A stretch of 64,000 bases of DNA from Shimia ponticola (GCF_007995215.1 NZ_VCDK01000006.1:1-64000), one strand, 5' to 3'; positions 48,150 to 57,961 are shown, counted from the first letter of the stretch. Notes: a model not told the origin generated them from the letters alone. Made by a program: numbers and translations.

Positions 48150-48718
48150 TGCTCGACGCAACCGACTACACCCCACGCCTCAAGACGCTTTACACGGACA
48201 CCATCCGCGCAAAGATGAAAGAGGAATTTGGCTACAAGAACGACATGCAGATCCCGCGTCTGGACAAGATCGTCCTGAACATGGGTATCGGCGATGCCGT
48301 GAAAGACACCAAGAAGGTCAAGCACGCCCAAGAGGCGCTGACTCTGATCTCGGGTCAACACGCTGTTGTCACCAAAGCCAAGAACTCGATCGCTGGTTTC
48401 CGCGTTCGTGAAGACATGCCGCTGGGTACGAAAGTCACCCTGCGCGGCGACCGCATGTATGAATTCCTGGATCGTCTGATCACTATCGCGATGCCACGCA
48501 TCCGCGACTTCCGTGGTGTGAAACCTTCCAGCTTCGACGGTCGTGGCAACTATGCCTTCGGCATCAAGGAACACATCGTGTTCCCTGAGATCGACTTCGA
48601 CAAAGTCGTCGACATGCTGGGTATGGACATCATCATCGCTACTACTGCGAAGTCCGATGACGAAGCGCGCGCGCTTCTGACCCACTTCAACATGCCCTTC
48701 ACCAAGCAAGGATCGTAA
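48149..48718 (+). CDS. rplE: 50S ribosomal protein L5
   Basis: L5 (189 aa) binds 5S rRNA and contacts the P-site t[56 protein letters not shown] and [23 protein letters not shown] are canonical. It is coupled to rplX by the TAATG overlap and followed by rpsN after 3 nt. Confidence 0.98.
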   Translation: MLDATDYTPRLKTLYTDTIRAKMKEEFGYKNDMQIPRLDKIVLNMGIGDAVKDTKKVKHAQEALTLISGQHAVVTKAKNSIAGFRVREDMPLGTKVTLRGDRMYEFLDRLITIAMPRIRDFRGVKPSSFDGRGNYAFGIKEHIVFPEIDFDKVVDMLGMDIIIATTAKSDDEARALLTHFNMPFTKQGS

Positions 48719-48721
48719 GAC

Positions 48722-49027
48722 ATGGCCAAAAAATCCATGATCGCCCGCGAGGTTAAGCGCGAGAAGCTGGTGAAGAAATACGCCGCTAAACGTGCCGAGC
48801 TCAAAGAGATCGCCCGTGATGAAAGCCGTCCGATGGAAGAGCGCTTCAAGGCCCAGCTCAAGCTGGCCAAACTGCCGCGCAACTCCTCGGCGACGCGCCT
48901 GCACAACCGTTGTCAACTGACCGGTCGTCCGCACGCGTATTATCGTAAACTGAAGATCAGCCGGATCGCGCTGCGTGAACTTGGTTCCGCAGGTCAGATT
49001 CCTGGCATGGTCAAGTCAAGCTGGTAA
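48722..49027 (+). CDS. rpsN: 30S ribosomal protein S14 (zinc-independent form)
   Basis: S14 (101 aa) is the long form without the zinc-binding CxxC motifs: [28 protein letters not shown], then [38 protein letters not shown]. Only one Cys is present, so it is the C-minus form usual in proteobacteria. It follows rplE by 3 nt. Confidence 0.98.
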   Translation: MAKKSMIAREVKREKLVKKYAAKRAELKEIARDESRPMEERFKAQLKLAKLPRNSSATRLHNRCQLTGRPHAYYRKLKISRIALRELGSAGQIPGMVKSSW

Positions 49028-49040
49028 GGGAGCACGTTAG

Positions 49041-49433
49041 ATGAACGATCCTATCGGCGATATGCTCACCCGGATCCGCAACGCACAGATGCGTGGCAAA
49101 TCCACTGTGATGTCCCCAGCCTCGAAGGCGCGCAAGCGCGTGCTCGAAGTGCTGGCCGACGAAGGTTACATTCGCGGTTTTGAAGATGCGACAGGCAAAG
49201 ATGGCCACCCGGCCATCGAAATCAGCCTGAAGTATTTTGACGGCGCGCCTGTGATCAAAGAGCTGAAACGAGTGTCGAAACCAGGCCGCCGCGTGTACCT
49301 GGGTGTTGGCGATCTGCCGCAGGTCCGTCAGGGCCTTGGCGTTGCCATCGTGTCGACCTCGAAAGGCGTGATGACCGATGCAAACGCTCGCTCCAACTCG
49401 GTTGGTGGCGAAGTGCTTTGCACCGTCTTCTAA
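49041..49433 (+). CDS. rpsH: 30S ribosomal protein S8
   Basis: S8 (130 aa) binds helix 21 of 16S rRNA and in E. coli represses the spc operon. [19 protein letters not shown] and the C-terminal [31 protein letters not shown] with the STSKGVM motif are canonical. AGGGAG lies upstream, and the strong AAGGAGG of rplF overlaps its stop. Confidence 0.98.
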   Translation: MNDPIGDMLTRIRNAQMRGKSTVMSPASKARKRVLEVLADEGYIRGFEDATGKDGHPAIEISLKYFDGAPVIKELKRVSKPGRRVYLGVGDLPQVRQGLGVAIVSTSKGVMTDANARSNSVGGEVLCTVF

Positions 49434-49445
49434 GGAGGACTGCAG

Positions 49446-49979
49446 ATGTCTCGTATTGGGAAACGTCCCGTCGATCTGCCTTCCGGCGTGGAAGCCAAGG
49501 TTATCGGCCAGATGATCGAAGTGAAGGGCCCGAAAGGGACCCAGAGCTTTACCGCAACCGACGATGTGACTCTGACGGTTGATGACGGCAAAGTCGTCGT
49601 TGAACCGCGTGGCAAGTCCAAGCGCGCGCGTCAGCAATGGGGCATGTCCCGCACAATGGTGCAGAACATGGTCACCGGTCTGACGACGGGCTTCAAGAAA
49701 GAGCTGGAGATCCAAGGTGTGGGTTACCGGGCGCAGATGCAGGGCAACACCCTGAAGCTGTCGCTGGGCTATTCGCATGATGTGAACTTCGAAGTTCCTT
49801 CGGACATCACCGTCACCTGCCCAAAGCAGACTGAGATCGTGATCGAAGGATCCGACGCTCAGAAGGTGGGCGAGGTTGCCGCGAAGATCCGTGAGTGGCG
49901 CGCGCCAGAGCCGTACAAAGGCAAAGGCATCCGCTACAAAGGCGAGTTTATCTTCCGCAAGGAAGGCAAGAAGAAGTAA
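49446..49979 (+). CDS. rplF: 50S ribosomal protein L6
   Basis: L6 (177 aa) binds near the sarcin-ricin loop. [56 protein letters not shown] and the C-terminal [23 protein letters not shown] are canonical. An AAGGAGG ribosome binding site precedes the ATG. rplR follows after 12 nt. Confidence 0.98.
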   Translation: MSRIGKRPVDLPSGVEAKVIGQMIEVKGPKGTQSFTATDDVTLTVDDGKVVVEPRGKSKRARQQWGMSRTMVQNMVTGLTTGFKKELEIQGVGYRAQMQGNTLKLSLGYSHDVNFEVPSDITVTCPKQTEIVIEGSDAQKVGEVAAKIREWRAPEPYKGKGIRYKGEFIFRKEGKKK

Positions 49980-49991
49980 GGCGCGAGAGAG

Positions 49992-50354
49992 ATGGCAGCA
50001 AACAAACGTACTCTGTTCCTCAAGCGTCGACTGCGCAACCGGAACAAACTTCGCAAGATCAACAAGACGAACAAACCTCGTCTGTCGGTCCACCGTTCGT
50101 CCAAGAACCTGTCGGTCCAGATCATCGACGACGTGCAGGGTGTTACCCTGGCCGCCGCATCGACCCTGGAAAAAGACATGGGTTTCGTGGGCAAGAACAA
50201 CAAGGAAGCCGCCGCCAAGGTGGGCGCTGCAATCGCAGAGCGCGCCAAGAAGGCCGGTGTCGAAGAGGTTATCTTCGACCGGGGTGCTTTCCTGTTCCAC
50301 GGCAAGATCGCTGCGCTGGCTGATGCCGCGCGTGAAGGTGGTCTGAAGTTCTAA
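49992..50354 (+). CDS. rplR: 50S ribosomal protein L18
   Basis: L18 (120 aa) is a 5S rRNA-binding protein. [36 protein letters not shown] and [27 protein letters not shown]-type sequence at the end (here [12 protein letters not shown]) are canonical. GAGAGA before the ATG is the ribosome binding site. A REP-like element fills the 158-bp gap to rpsE. Confidence 0.98.
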   Translation: MAANKRTLFLKRRLRNRNKLRKINKTNKPRLSVHRSSKNLSVQIIDDVQGVTLAAASTLEKDMGFVGKNNKEAAAKVGAAIAERAKKAGVEEVIFDRGAFLFHGKIAALADAAREGGLKF

Positions 50355-50421
50355 GGGTGGCGGTGCGTCTAAACACGCACCTGACAACCTGAACAACGGC
50401 AGGGTGCGTGATTTCACGCAT
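50355..50421. repeat. Family A REP-like element after rplR
   Basis: A 67-bp unit starting just after the rplR stop: GGTGGCGGTGCGTCTAAACA, a variable middle, then GGGTGCGTGATTTCACGCA. It aligns along its whole length with 59868-59934 after rpoA. Both ends are palindromic, giving two hairpins. Confidence 0.8.
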
Positions 50422-50512
50422 CTTCCTTTGAAGAGGGCGGCACCGTCGCCCTCTCGATGGTCCGGGGCAATCGCCACTTGGACTGAGCAAACACAAAATG
50501 ACGGAGGCCAGA

Positions 50513-51091
50513 ATGGCTGAACGTGAGAACCGGGGTCGTGGCCGTCGCCGCGAAGAAGAAGCCCCAGAATTTGCAGACCGCCTGGTCGCAATCAACCGCG
50601 TCTCGAAGACGGTGAAGGGTGGTAAGCGTTTCGGCTTTGCAGCTCTCGTCGTTGTCGGCGACCAGAACGGTCGCGTCGGGTTCGGCAAAGGTAAAGCGAA
50701 AGAGGTCCCTGAGGCCATCCGCAAAGCCACCGAGCAAGCCAAGCGCCAAATGATCCGCGTGCCACTGCGCGAAGGCCGCACGCTGCACCACGACATCGAA
50801 GGTCGTCACGGTGCCGGTAAGGTCATCATGCGCACCGCGCCAGAAGGCACCGGGATCATCGCCGGTGGTCCAATGCGTGCCGTGTTCGAAATGCTGGGCG
50901 TCAAGGACGTTGTGTCCAAGTCGATCGGCACTCAGAACCCATACAACATGATCCGCGCAACCATCGACGGTCTGTCGAAAGAATCGAGCCCACGCTCGGT
51001 CGCGCAGCGTCGTGGCAAGAAGGTTGCAGACATCCTGCCCAAGCGTGACGAGGCTCCTCAAGAGTCCGCACAAGTCGCTGAGGAGGCCTAA
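50513..51091 (+). CDS. rpsE: 30S ribosomal protein S5
   Basis: S5 (192 aa) contributes to mRNA unwinding and fidelity. [44 protein letters not shown] is the core motif, followed by [46 protein letters not shown]. The first 20 residues are Arg/Glu-rich, as usual in alphaproteobacteria. I chose the ATG at 50513, 6 nt after GGAGGC; an upstream in-frame ATG at 50498 precedes that site. Confidence 0.98.
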   Translation: MAERENRGRGRRREEEAPEFADRLVAINRVSKTVKGGKRFGFAALVVVGDQNGRVGFGKGKAKEVPEAIRKATEQAKRQMIRVPLREGRTLHHDIEGRHGAGKVIMRTAPEGTGIIAGGPMRAVFEMLGVKDVVSKSIGTQNPYNMIRATIDGLSKESSPRSVAQRRGKKVADILPKRDEAPQESAQVAEEA

Positions 51092-51096
51092 GACCC

Positions 51097-51285
51097 ATGG
51101 CTAAGACGATTGTTGTCAAACAGGTCGGCTCGCCGATCCGCCGCCCACAAGACCAGCGCGCGACGCTGATCGGTCTGGGCCTGAACAAAATGCACAAAAC
51201 CCGTGAACTCGAAGACACACCTTCGGTGCGCGGCATGATCCGCAAGATCCCACACCTCGTGGAGATCGTTGAGGAGAAGGGCTAA
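51097..51285 (+). CDS. rpmD: 50S ribosomal protein L30
   Basis: L30 (62 aa) is a small 50S protein absent from some bacteria but typical of alphaproteobacteria. [60 protein letters not shown] is canonical. It follows rpsE by 5 nt. A strong terminator after it ends the rplN-to-rpmD unit; rplO lies 3.7 kb further on. Confidence 0.97.
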   Translation: MAKTIVVKQVGSPIRRPQDQRATLIGLGLNKMHKTRELEDTPSVRGMIRKIPHLVEIVEEKG

Positions 51286-51312
51286 GCCCTTTATCCCGTG
51301 CAAAAGCAAAAG

Positions 51313-51344
51313 AGGCCTCGCAGTGTTCTGCGGGGCCTTTTTCT
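51313..51344 (+). terminator. Rho-independent terminator after rpmD
   Basis: An 11-bp stem (51313-51323 with 51328-51338, one G-U pair) with a TGTT loop and five T residues. Confidence 0.92.
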
Positions 51345-51373
51345 TGTGAGTTTTCAAATTGGCGAGAGAGACG

Positions 51374-52081
51374 TCAGGCCGCAAGAGATCCGGGTTTGAC
51401 CGGAGCGACGGGTGACGGCGCGGTCACCCGGATGGTCGTTTGAGCCCCGCTGCGCACGGCAGCAAGCGGGGGCACGACCATTGCAGCGTCACGCCGGTTG
51501 CCCAGATACAAAGCCATCAGGATGCTGCCTTTAAGGGTCACGAGATAGAGCGGATAGGCCAAGAGAACCCAGTTCAAACCACCGACCGACACAGCGGCCA
51601 GAACCGAGGCTGCCAACCCAAGCACCCAGCAAGACAGAGTTTCGCTATCCGGGTCGCGATAGGCTTTGGCGACCGTGACCGTCCCTCCCAAGAGGCTGAT
51701 GCTGATCGTTGTGGCCAAGGCGTAAGTGGCGCTGTCGGTTGCGTACCAAAGGCCAAGCCCGATGGCTGCCGCCAACAGCACACAACCGTCGCGGCCAGAC
51801 AGCAATTGTCCGGCGCCTTTGCGAATGGACAATAGAAAGATCACGATCGAAGCGCTGCACTGGATGCCTGCAAAGAACAGCGATTGCGCAGCGCCTTCGG
51901 CCACTTGCGATGCAAAGGCGATCGAGGACAGCACGGCCCAGATCAGCCATGACGCCCGCTGCGGTTGGGTCACGCCTGCAAGAGTGTCTTTGATGTAGGG
52001 AAAATAGGCCATGCAGCTGAGCATGGCGGAAAGGGCGGCGCAAAGCCAAAGGGCGTCCGGGGACGCTAGAAACGCTGTCAT
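51374..52081 (-). CDS. Integral membrane protein of unknown function
   Basis: A 235-aa protein with about seven hydrophobic segments. The second segment region (MLSCMAYFPYIKDTLAGVTQPQRASWLIWAVL) resembles a PQ-loop/SWEET-like repeat, with a Pro, a following Gly-x-x-Gln and a Trp-rich helix, and a similar arrangement recurs near AKAYRDPDSETLSCWVLG. This may point to a small-molecule transporter, but the match is weak. The C-terminal 35 residues are Pro/Ala/Val-rich and cytoplasmic-looking. It converges on the rpmD terminator and is divergent from ppk2. Confidence 0.65.
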   Translation of the reverse strand: MTAFLASPDALWLCAALSAMLSCMAYFPYIKDTLAGVTQPQRASWLIWAVLSSIAFASQVAEGAAQSLFFAGIQCSASIVIFLLSIRKGAGQLLSGRDGCVLLAAAIGLGLWYATDSATYALATTISISLLGGTVTVAKAYRDPDSETLSCWVLGLAASVLAAVSVGGLNWVLLAYPLYLVTLKGSILMALYLGNRRDAAMVVPPLAAVRSGAQTTIRVTAPSPVAPVKPGSLAA

Positions 52082-52269
52082 AAATCACTCATCCGCCTGA
52101 AATTTGCGCGGACGCCCTGAAGGTTATGTGTGGAGGGCAAATACGGTGCCCGGTGAAACGATATCGTCATAGCTAGCGAGGGGGGCGTCATGTGCCGAGG
52201 CTGGAAGTCCTTACCTGAGCGTCAATTGGGGTAATGAAATCCGTATCTTTTGCGCTAACGGCGCCGAAT

Positions 52270-52283
52270 TTGATCTGGATCAT
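52270..52283. promoter_or_regulatory. FNR-like box TTGAT-CTGG-ATCAT
   Basis: Nine of ten half-site bases match TTGAT-N4-ATCAA. It lies 66 bp before the ppk2 start and could give low-oxygen control of polyphosphate metabolism. It is weaker than the perfect site at 34069. Confidence 0.45.
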
Positions 52284-52348
52284 GGGCGGCGGGGTGGAAT
52301 CTGGGGACTGTGCGTTGATCACAGCATCGGAGGATCGACGGAAAACCT

Positions 52349-53257
52349 ATGCCCACAGCAGATGTCAAAACACCGCCAGCCAAGACCCAACTGAAAGCCA
52401 ACGGAGCTGTGGCAGAGTCCAAGGCTGCTCCGAAAGCCCGTCCGCTGATTGATGGCCGTCCGAAATACGCGCGCGCCGATTACGAGCGTGAGAAGGCGGA
52501 TTTGCAGGCTGAGTTGCTGAAGGTTCAGCTCTGGGCGATTGAGACGGGACAGAAGTTTGTCTTGCTGTTCGAAGGCCGTGATGCGGCGGGCAAGGGTGGA
52601 ACGATCAAACGGTTTACAGAGCATCTGAACCCGCGCTTTGCCCGTGTTGTGGCGCTGAATAAACCCACGGATGAAGAACGCGGTCAGTGGTTCTTTCAGC
52701 GGTATGTGAAGCACCTCCCGACGGCGGGTGAGATCGTTCTTTATGACCGGTCGTGGTACAACCGCGCGGGCGTTGAGAGGGTCATGGGGTTCTGTGAGCC
52801 GAACGAATACCTCGAATTCATGCGCCAGACCCCTGAGTTTGAGCGGATGCTGACGCGGTCGGGTATCCGGCTTTATAAGTATTGGTTCTCGGTCACGCAG
52901 GACGAGCAGGCGCGACGGTTCAAATCTCGCGAGACAGACCCTCTGAAGCGGTGGAAGCTGTCGCCTATCGACAAGGCGTCTTTGAACAAATGGGACGACT
53001 ATACCGAGGCGAAAGAGGCGATGTTCTTTTACACCGACACGGCGGATGCGCCGTGGACGGTTGTGAAGTCAGTCGACAAGAAACGCGCGCGGTTAGAGTG
53101 TATGCGTCATTTTCTGAGCACGCTCGACTATCCGGGCAAAGACCCCAAGATCGCCGTTGCGCCAGACCCTCTGGTCGTCAAAACCGCCGGACATGACATC
53201 CACGGATCAGACCATATTCTGGCCAGTTCTCTCCACCCCGACCAGCGGCGCAGCTAA
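52349..53257 (+). CDS. ppk2: Polyphosphate kinase 2
   Basis: PPK2 (302 aa) transfers phosphate between polyphosphate and nucleotides, usually favouring NTP formation from polyphosphate. FEGRDAAGKGGTIKRF is the Walker A region, LYDRSWYNRAGVERVMGFC is Walker B with the conserved Arg-Ser-Trp-Tyr, and the lid region includes VTQDEQARRFKSRETDPLKRWKLSPID. The first 35 residues are low-complexity. Single-domain class I architecture is complete. An FNR-like site lies upstream. It converges on the VWA gene with a 3-nt gap. Confidence 0.93.
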   Translation: MPTADVKTPPAKTQLKANGAVAESKAAPKARPLIDGRPKYARADYEREKADLQAELLKVQLWAIETGQKFVLLFEGRDAAGKGGTIKRFTEHLNPRFARVVALNKPTDEERGQWFFQRYVKHLPTAGEIVLYDRSWYNRAGVERVMGFCEPNEYLEFMRQTPEFERMLTRSGIRLYKYWFSVTQDEQARRFKSRETDPLKRWKLSPIDKASLNKWDDYTEAKEAMFFYTDTADAPWTVVKSVDKKRARLECMRHFLSTLDYPGKDPKIAVAPDPLVVKTAGHDIHGSDHILASSLHPDQRRS

Positions 53258-53260
53258 CGG

Positions 53261-53959
53261 TCAGGCGGGGAGCAGATCGCGGAATGGTGTGGCGCCGCCG
53301 ATCAGGAGGCAGCCAAGCGTGGCGCGGAGCGCGTCGGCGAGTTCGTCGACGGTTTCGGTGTTCACAAACAGCCCACCGGTTTCATCCGCCAGACAGCGCG
53401 CGACCATCTCGGCCCCGTACTCCTGTTCGGGATTGTCCCATGCAAAGAAGTCGGGACGAAATTTGAAGCCGATGACATGGATCGTCAGGTCGTTGGCCTG
53501 TGCGGCAAGGCTTTGCGACGTGGCACAGGGTGTGCCGCCGCAGGTCTCATTGCCGTCGGTGACAAGGACAACGATGCCGGGGGCGCTGCGGTAGTTCAGC
53601 GTCTCTGCCGCCTGAATAACTGAGGCGGTCAATGCCGTCAGCCCCGCCGGCGCCAGCGCGTCCAGTGCGTCCTGCATGGGCGAAGCGGCGTTCGGGATCG
53701 GCGGGAAATGCTGCGTGATGCCGTCGCAGCCATCGGTCGAGTTCGGCCCGTATGTGATCAGCCCCACCCGGCGCAGCGTCTCAATCTCTGGCAAAACCTG
53801 CGCCGTCGCAATCCGCGCCTCTGCAATGCGCGGCAGGTCGGTCACTGCGCCCCCGCTTTCGACCATGGAGAGAGAGCCGTCGAACACAAGCATGGCGTCG
53901 GTCGTGCAGGGGTGGGCCGCGGTGGGGAGGAGGGCTAGGGCAAGAGCAGGTGTTCGCAT
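53261..53959 (-). CDS. Secreted von Willebrand factor A-domain protein
   Basis: A 232-aa protein beginning with a signal peptide (MRTPALALALLPTAAHP). The VWA domain follows at once: AMLVFDGSLSM is the MIDAS metal-binding motif DxSxS (here D-G-S-L-S), RVGLITYGP and VVLVTDGNETCGG supply the other MIDAS residues. Six Cys residues, including CDG, CGGTPC and a late GCLL, may form disulfides. VWA proteins mediate metal-dependent protein binding. The partner is unknown. It converges with ppk2. Confidence 0.82.
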   Translation of the reverse strand: MRTPALALALLPTAAHPCTTDAMLVFDGSLSMVESGGAVTDLPRIAEARIATAQVLPEIETLRRVGLITYGPNSTDGCDGITQHFPPIPNAASPMQDALDALAPAGLTALTASVIQAAETLNYRSAPGIVVLVTDGNETCGGTPCATSQSLAAQANDLTIHVIGFKFRPDFFAWDNPEQEYGAEMVARCLADETGGLFVNTETVDELADALRATLGCLLIGGATPFRDLLPA

Positions 53960-54012
53960 GTAAGAAAGATGCGCGCTTTGGCTTATAAAGCAACATTGAA
54001 GAAGATGCTCCG

Positions 54013-54054
54013 CCCGGCGGAACCGCCGGGCAGCGCCCGTCCGCCCCCACGGGC
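54013..54054. repeat. Two GC-rich palindromes between the VWA and HEPN-like genes
   Basis: CCCGGCGG-AA-CCGCCGGG (54013-54030) is a perfect 8-bp inverted repeat, followed by GCCCGT...ACGGGC (54035-54054). They lie after the stop of the HEPN-like gene and could end its transcription, although no T-run is seen. Confidence 0.65.
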
Positions 54055-54073
54055 GGGCACTGTCTTCATCACG

Positions 54074-54739
54074 CTAACCAATTATCAAAGGCTTCGGTGC
54101 CCGACGAAATCCAAGATTATCCATTCGGGCAATCACCCTTATGAGACTGCTGACCCAAAGAGTATCGATTGAGATGTCCCTGTTTGCGAGTCTGATGGTT
54201 GGATAGTGATGGAGGCCGAGTTGAACGTATCGGAATGCTCCACCCTCGGTGGTCATCATCTTGGAGAACCAGTCTATGGTCGCTAAGAGTGGAAGCCTGT
54301 TCAGGGCCTGCCCAATCTGTTCATTTGTAACAAAGCCGAACTGGTTGGGTGCAAATTTAAGTAGGTCGCCCTTGGGCTCATTAAGTCTCAAAGCCCAGTC
54401 GTGATCGCGGAAACTGCGGAGTTCATGCTTGAGCAGATCACGGCTCTGGGAAACCAATTGCTCTTTGATTCCGCTTTCACCTTGATGTTGAAAAATCGCG
54501 TCCAACACCTTTTTGGGGTCGTGGCCCCACCTAGCAATCTTCTCCTCGGACTGCCCTAGCGAGATAAGCAATGCTTTGAGTCCTAGCTCCAGCGCGTGGC
54601 CAAACACGAAAAACACGGGGCCGGAGAACTGTTCAGCGGAGGAATTATCGCATGCGATTTTCCTCAGTGTTTCGCCAGCTTCCAAGAACGAGAAAGCTGA
54701 ATTCATCCATTTAATCTGTGTGCCGTCCATAAAACTCAC
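54074..54739 (-). CDS. HEPN-like protein of unknown function
   Basis: A 221-aa protein. The segment GPVFFVFGHALELGLKALLISLGQSEEKIARWGHDPKKVLDAIF resembles a HEPN-type helical bundle (a helix with His/Glu/Lys pattern followed by GHD...L). The RNase RxxxxH motif is not evident. The C-terminal half is unassigned. The gene is clearly AT-richer and uses codons unlike its neighbours, suggesting recent transfer. HEPN proteins are often nuclease toxins or nucleotidyltransferase partners, but no partner gene lies next to it. Confidence 0.5.
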   Translation of the reverse strand: MSFMDGTQIKWMNSAFSFLEAGETLRKIACDNSSAEQFSGPVFFVFGHALELGLKALLISLGQSEEKIARWGHDPKKVLDAIFQHQGESGIKEQLVSQSRDLLKHELRSFRDHDWALRLNEPKGDLLKFAPNQFGFVTNEQIGQALNRLPLLATIDWFSKMMTTEGGAFRYVQLGLHHYPTIRLANRDISIDTLWVSSLIRVIARMDNLGFRRAPKPLIIG

Positions 54740-54954
54740 TTTAACCTTTCAACTACTTTATTGTCGCTCTTGCGGACTGTCTCATTGGTTTTCTTAGGAC
54801 GACGCTTTGGCCAAACCCTTGCATCATACCCCCACCTCCCGTATCAGCCCCCGGTGGCGTCGGGGTGACTCGGCCCGCATAAGCACAAACCAAGAAATGC
54901 CGTGCGCTGCCCTCGGATCGCTTCGGGGCAGATATCCGGCAAAGGAGAAGCGAT

Positions 54955-55422
54955 ATGAAACTGCATGAACTCCGGGACAATCCCGGTGCAGCGAAGAAAC
55001 GTATGCGTGTAGGCCGTGGTCCCGGTTCGGGCAAAGGCAAAACCGCAGGGCGTGGTATCAAAGGTCAAAAGTCGCGTTCGGGTGTGGCCATCAATGGCTA
55101 CGAAGGCGGGCAAATGCCGCTCTACCAACGTCTGCCAAAGCGTGGCTTCAGCAAGCCTAACCGCAAGAAATTCGCAGTCGTTAACCTGGGCCTGATCCAG
55201 AAATTCATCGACGAAGGCAAGCTGACCGGTGACATCACCGAAGACAGCATGGTTGCCTCGGGTCTCGTCCGCCGCAAGCTGGATGGTGTGCGTGTTCTGG
55301 CCAAAGGCGAACTGACCGCCAAGGCGAACATCACAGTGACCGGTGCGTCGGCTGCCGCCAAGCAAGCTGTTGAAGCAGCTGGTGGGTCGCTCACGACAAC
55401 GGCAGCGGCTGCGACCGAATAA
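54955..55422 (+). CDS. rplO: 50S ribosomal protein L15
   Basis: L15 (155 aa) is a late-assembly 50S protein. [43 protein letters not shown] and [30 protein letters not shown] are canonical. A strong AAAGGAG precedes the ATG. It starts a new unit after the 3.7-kb insertion, and a terminator-like hairpin lies between it and secY. Confidence 0.98.
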   Translation: MKLHELRDNPGAAKKRMRVGRGPGSGKGKTAGRGIKGQKSRSGVAINGYEGGQMPLYQRLPKRGFSKPNRKKFAVVNLGLIQKFIDEGKLTGDITEDSMVASGLVRRKLDGVRVLAKGELTAKANITVTGASAAAKQAVEAAGGSLTTTAAAATE

Positions 55423-55472
55423 GAGGTTGTGAGCGGGGTGCGCCCCGCCTACATCTACACCCAAGTTCCAAG

Positions 55473-55508
55473 CGCCGCCGTCGGGACACCGAAGGGCGGC
55501 GTTTTTCG
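55473..55508 (+). terminator. Terminator-like hairpin between rplO and secY
   Basis: CGCCGCC (55473-55479) pairs with GGCGGCG (55495-55501), extended inside by TCGG/CCGA, and is followed by TTTTTC. It lies 22 nt before the secY start, so secY expression may depend on read-through or on its own promoter. Confidence 0.8.
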
Positions 55509-55529
55509 TGACAAGCTGTGGGAGGCAAC

Positions 55530-56885
55530 ATGGCGTCGCAAATCGAACAAATGGCTGCAAATACATCCTGGGCCGCCCTCGGGCAGGCCAAGGAGTTGCG
55601 CCAGCGTATCTTTTTCACCATCGGCCTGTTGGTCGTCTACCGGTTGGGAACGTATATCCCGGTCCCCGGTATCGACGCCGCAGCGTTGCAGCAGTTCATG
55701 GACGAGGCTGCCAGCGGCATCGCGGGCGTGCTGGGCATGTTCACCGGTGGCGCTCTGAGCCGGATGGGGCTCTTTGCTCTGGGCATCATGCCCTACATCT
55801 CGGCTTCGATCATCGTGCAGCTTTTGGGCGCGATGTGGGAACCCTTGAAACAGCTCAAGAAAGAGGGCGAACAGGGGCGCAAGAAGCTGAACCAATATAC
55901 GCGCTACGGCACGGTTTTGCTGGCGACGTTCCAGGCCTATGGCTTGGCTGTGAGCCTTGAGAGTGGTGGTCTTGCCTCTGACCCCGGTCTGTTTTTCCGC
56001 GCGGCCTGTGTTGTTAGCCTTGTGGGCGGCACGATGTTCCTGATGTGGCTGGGTGAGCAGATCACCAGCCGTGGCATCGGCAACGGTATCTCGCTGATCA
56101 TCTTTGTCGGCATCATCGCTGAAATCCCATCGCAGCTGGCAGGATTCTTTGCCCAAGGTCGTACGGGTGCGATTAGCCCAGCCGTGATAATCGGTGTGTT
56201 GCTGATGGTGGTCGTCGTGCTGGCGTTTGTCGTGTTCATGGAACGCGCGCTGAGGAAGATTCACATCCAGTACCCGCGTCGTCAGCAGGGTATGAAGGTC
56301 TATGAGGGCGGCTCCAGCCACCTGCCGATCAAGGTGAACCCAGCGGGCGTGATCCCTGCGATCTTTGCCTCGGCTCTGCTCTTGCTGCCGACTACTCTGT
56401 CGACCTTCAGCGGCGGCGATGCAGGTCCGGTGATGTCGACCATTCTGGCGTATTTTGGCCCCGGTCAGCCTCTATACCTGCTGTTCTTTGGCGGCATGAT
56501 CGTCTTCTTCACGTACTTCTACACCAAGGAAGTGTCGTTCAAGGTGGATGAGGTTGCCGACAACCTGAAGAACCAGAACGGCTTTATTCCAGGCATCCGT
56601 CCGGGCGCGCGGACGGCGGAGTATCTGGATTACGTGGTCACCCGCATTCTGGTCTTGGGTTCCGGGTATCTGGCGCTGGTGGCGCTGTTGCCCGAGATCA
56701 TTCGGACCCAGTTGGCCATCCCGTTCTACTTTGGTGGGACTGCCGTTCTGATCGTCGTGTCTGTAGGCATGGACACGATCCAACAAATTCAGTCTCATCT
56801 TCTGGCGCACCAGTATGAGGGGCTGCTTGAAAAATCACAGCTGCGCAAGAAACGCAGCGGGAAACGGGGACCGTCGCGTCGATGA
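55530..56885 (+). CDS. secY: Preprotein translocase subunit SecY
   Basis: SecY (451 aa) forms the Sec protein-conducting channel with SecE and SecG. About ten membrane segments are visible, from [22 protein letters not shown] (TM1 and start of the plug region) to [25 protein letters not shown] (the last TM and cytoplasmic tail). The fifth cytoplasmic loop has VQYPRRQQG-like sequence (here IQYPRRQQG). The start at 55530 follows GGGAGG; the in-frame ATG at 55518 lies before that site. It overlaps adk by 4 nt. Confidence 0.98.
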   Translation: MASQIEQMAANTSWAALGQAKELRQRIFFTIGLLVVYRLGTYIPVPGIDAAALQQFMDEAASGIAGVLGMFTGGALSRMGLFALGIMPYISASIIVQLLGAMWEPLKQLKKEGEQGRKKLNQYTRYGTVLLATFQAYGLAVSLESGGLASDPGLFFRAACVVSLVGGTMFLMWLGEQITSRGIGNGISLIIFVGIIAEIPSQLAGFFAQGRTGAISPAVIIGVLLMVVVVLAFVVFMERALRKIHIQYPRRQQGMKVYEGGSSHLPIKVNPAGVIPAIFASALLLLPTTLSTFSGGDAGPVMSTILAYFGPGQPLYLLFFGGMIVFFTYFYTKEVSFKVDEVADNLKNQNGFIPGIRPGARTAEYLDYVVTRILVLGSGYLALVALLPEIIRTQLAIPFYFGGTAVLIVVSVGMDTIQQIQSHLLAHQYEGLLEKSQLRKKRSGKRGPSRR

Positions 56886-57460
56886 ATATTATTCTGCTTG
56901 GGCCTCCGGGCGCGGGGAAGGGCACACAGGCTGGTAAGCTTGTTGACGCCCGCAACATGGTGCAGCTGTCGACCGGTGACATGCTGCGCGCAGCCAAAAC
57001 CTCTGGCACCGACATGGGCAAGAAGGTTGCGGCCATCATGGACGCAGGCGAACTGGTTACCGATGAGATCGTGATCGGCCTGATCGAGGAAAAGCTGGAC
57101 GGTGAGGCCGGTGGTGGCTTTATCTTTGACGGTTTCCCAAGGACGCTGGCGCAGGCAGATGCGTTGGGTGAGTTGCTGGAGCGTAAAGGCGCGACGTTGG
57201 ACGCGGTGATTGAACTGCAAGTAAACGACGATGTGCTGGTTGAGCGGATCGTCGGGCGCGCGCGGGATGCGGTCGCCGCTGGTGGCACCGCCCGTGCAGA
57301 CGACAATGAGGAAAGCCTCAAGGTCCGTCTGATGGAATACTACAAGAAGACCTCGCCGCTGATTGGCTATTACTACGCCAAGGGTGATCTGAAAGCTGTG
57401 GATGGCCTGGCGTCAATGGATGACGTGGCCAGCAGCATTGCGGCGGTGTTGGACGCTTAG
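56882..57460 (+). CDS. adk: Adenylate kinase (short type)
   Basis: Adk (192 aa) interconverts 2 ADP and ATP plus [13 protein letters not shown] is the P-loop, STGDMLRAA and [17 protein letters not shown] form the AMP site, and RARD at the LID hinge is followed by a short LID without zinc Cys residues. The lack of the long LID insertion makes it a short form. It overlaps secY (ATGA), the classical secY-adk arrangement. rpmJ is not present after it. Confidence 0.97.
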   Translation: MNIILLGPPGAGKGTQAGKLVDARNMVQLSTGDMLRAAKTSGTDMGKKVAAIMDAGELVTDEIVIGLIEEKLDGEAGGGFIFDGFPRTLAQADALGELLERKGATLDAVIELQVNDDVLVERIVGRARDAVAAGGTARADDNEESLKVRLMEYYKKTSPLIGYYYAKGDLKAVDGLASMDDVASSIAAVLDA

Positions 57461-57961
57461 TGCCTCCGAGCCATTCGAATCTTAAAAGACGATCGGTTGC
57501 ACCGGGCGCCTTTTTGCCTTTCGCTATGTACCAAAGCGCGGGACACGGCCGAAGGCCCCCGCGCTATCGGCGGGCCGCACCGTTTTGCCAAAGGCAAACG
57601 CAAGCGTTTGACGGCCCGGCGATTGGTTGGCCAAGGTTTGCAACATGGATGCTGAGCTACCATGGCGGGCATAAATCAAGTTGAACACCCGTTGGATCGC
57701 CGAACCGCGGCCCGCCGATGGCGTGGCTGCGTCGAGGTGACTTAAACCTCCGGTGTGACGCGCCACAGCACGTGGAAAACTGCCACCACGACACAGGCGT
57801 TGACACACCCCGTGAATCACCCTATCTGCGCTCATCTCTGAGATTTGGACGCCCTATTTGCGTCCTCTGACCACCTTCATCGAGGCCCGCGCCAATGCCG
57901 GGCCTTATTCTGTGAAAAAAGAGCCTGGTGTTACGGGCTCGCAGCCGAAAGGACATCGCCC
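57461..57961. other. 501-bp spacer between adk and rpsM, rich in palindromes
   Basis: No gene is supported; short open frames lack ribosome binding sites. It holds CAAACGC-AA-GCGTTTG (near 57595-57611), nested GGGCCG/CGGCCC pairing around it, and a family C repeat (57701-57735). The last 60 bp contain the rpsM ribosome binding site (AAAGGA). The promoter of the alpha segment is expected here. Confidence 0.6.
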
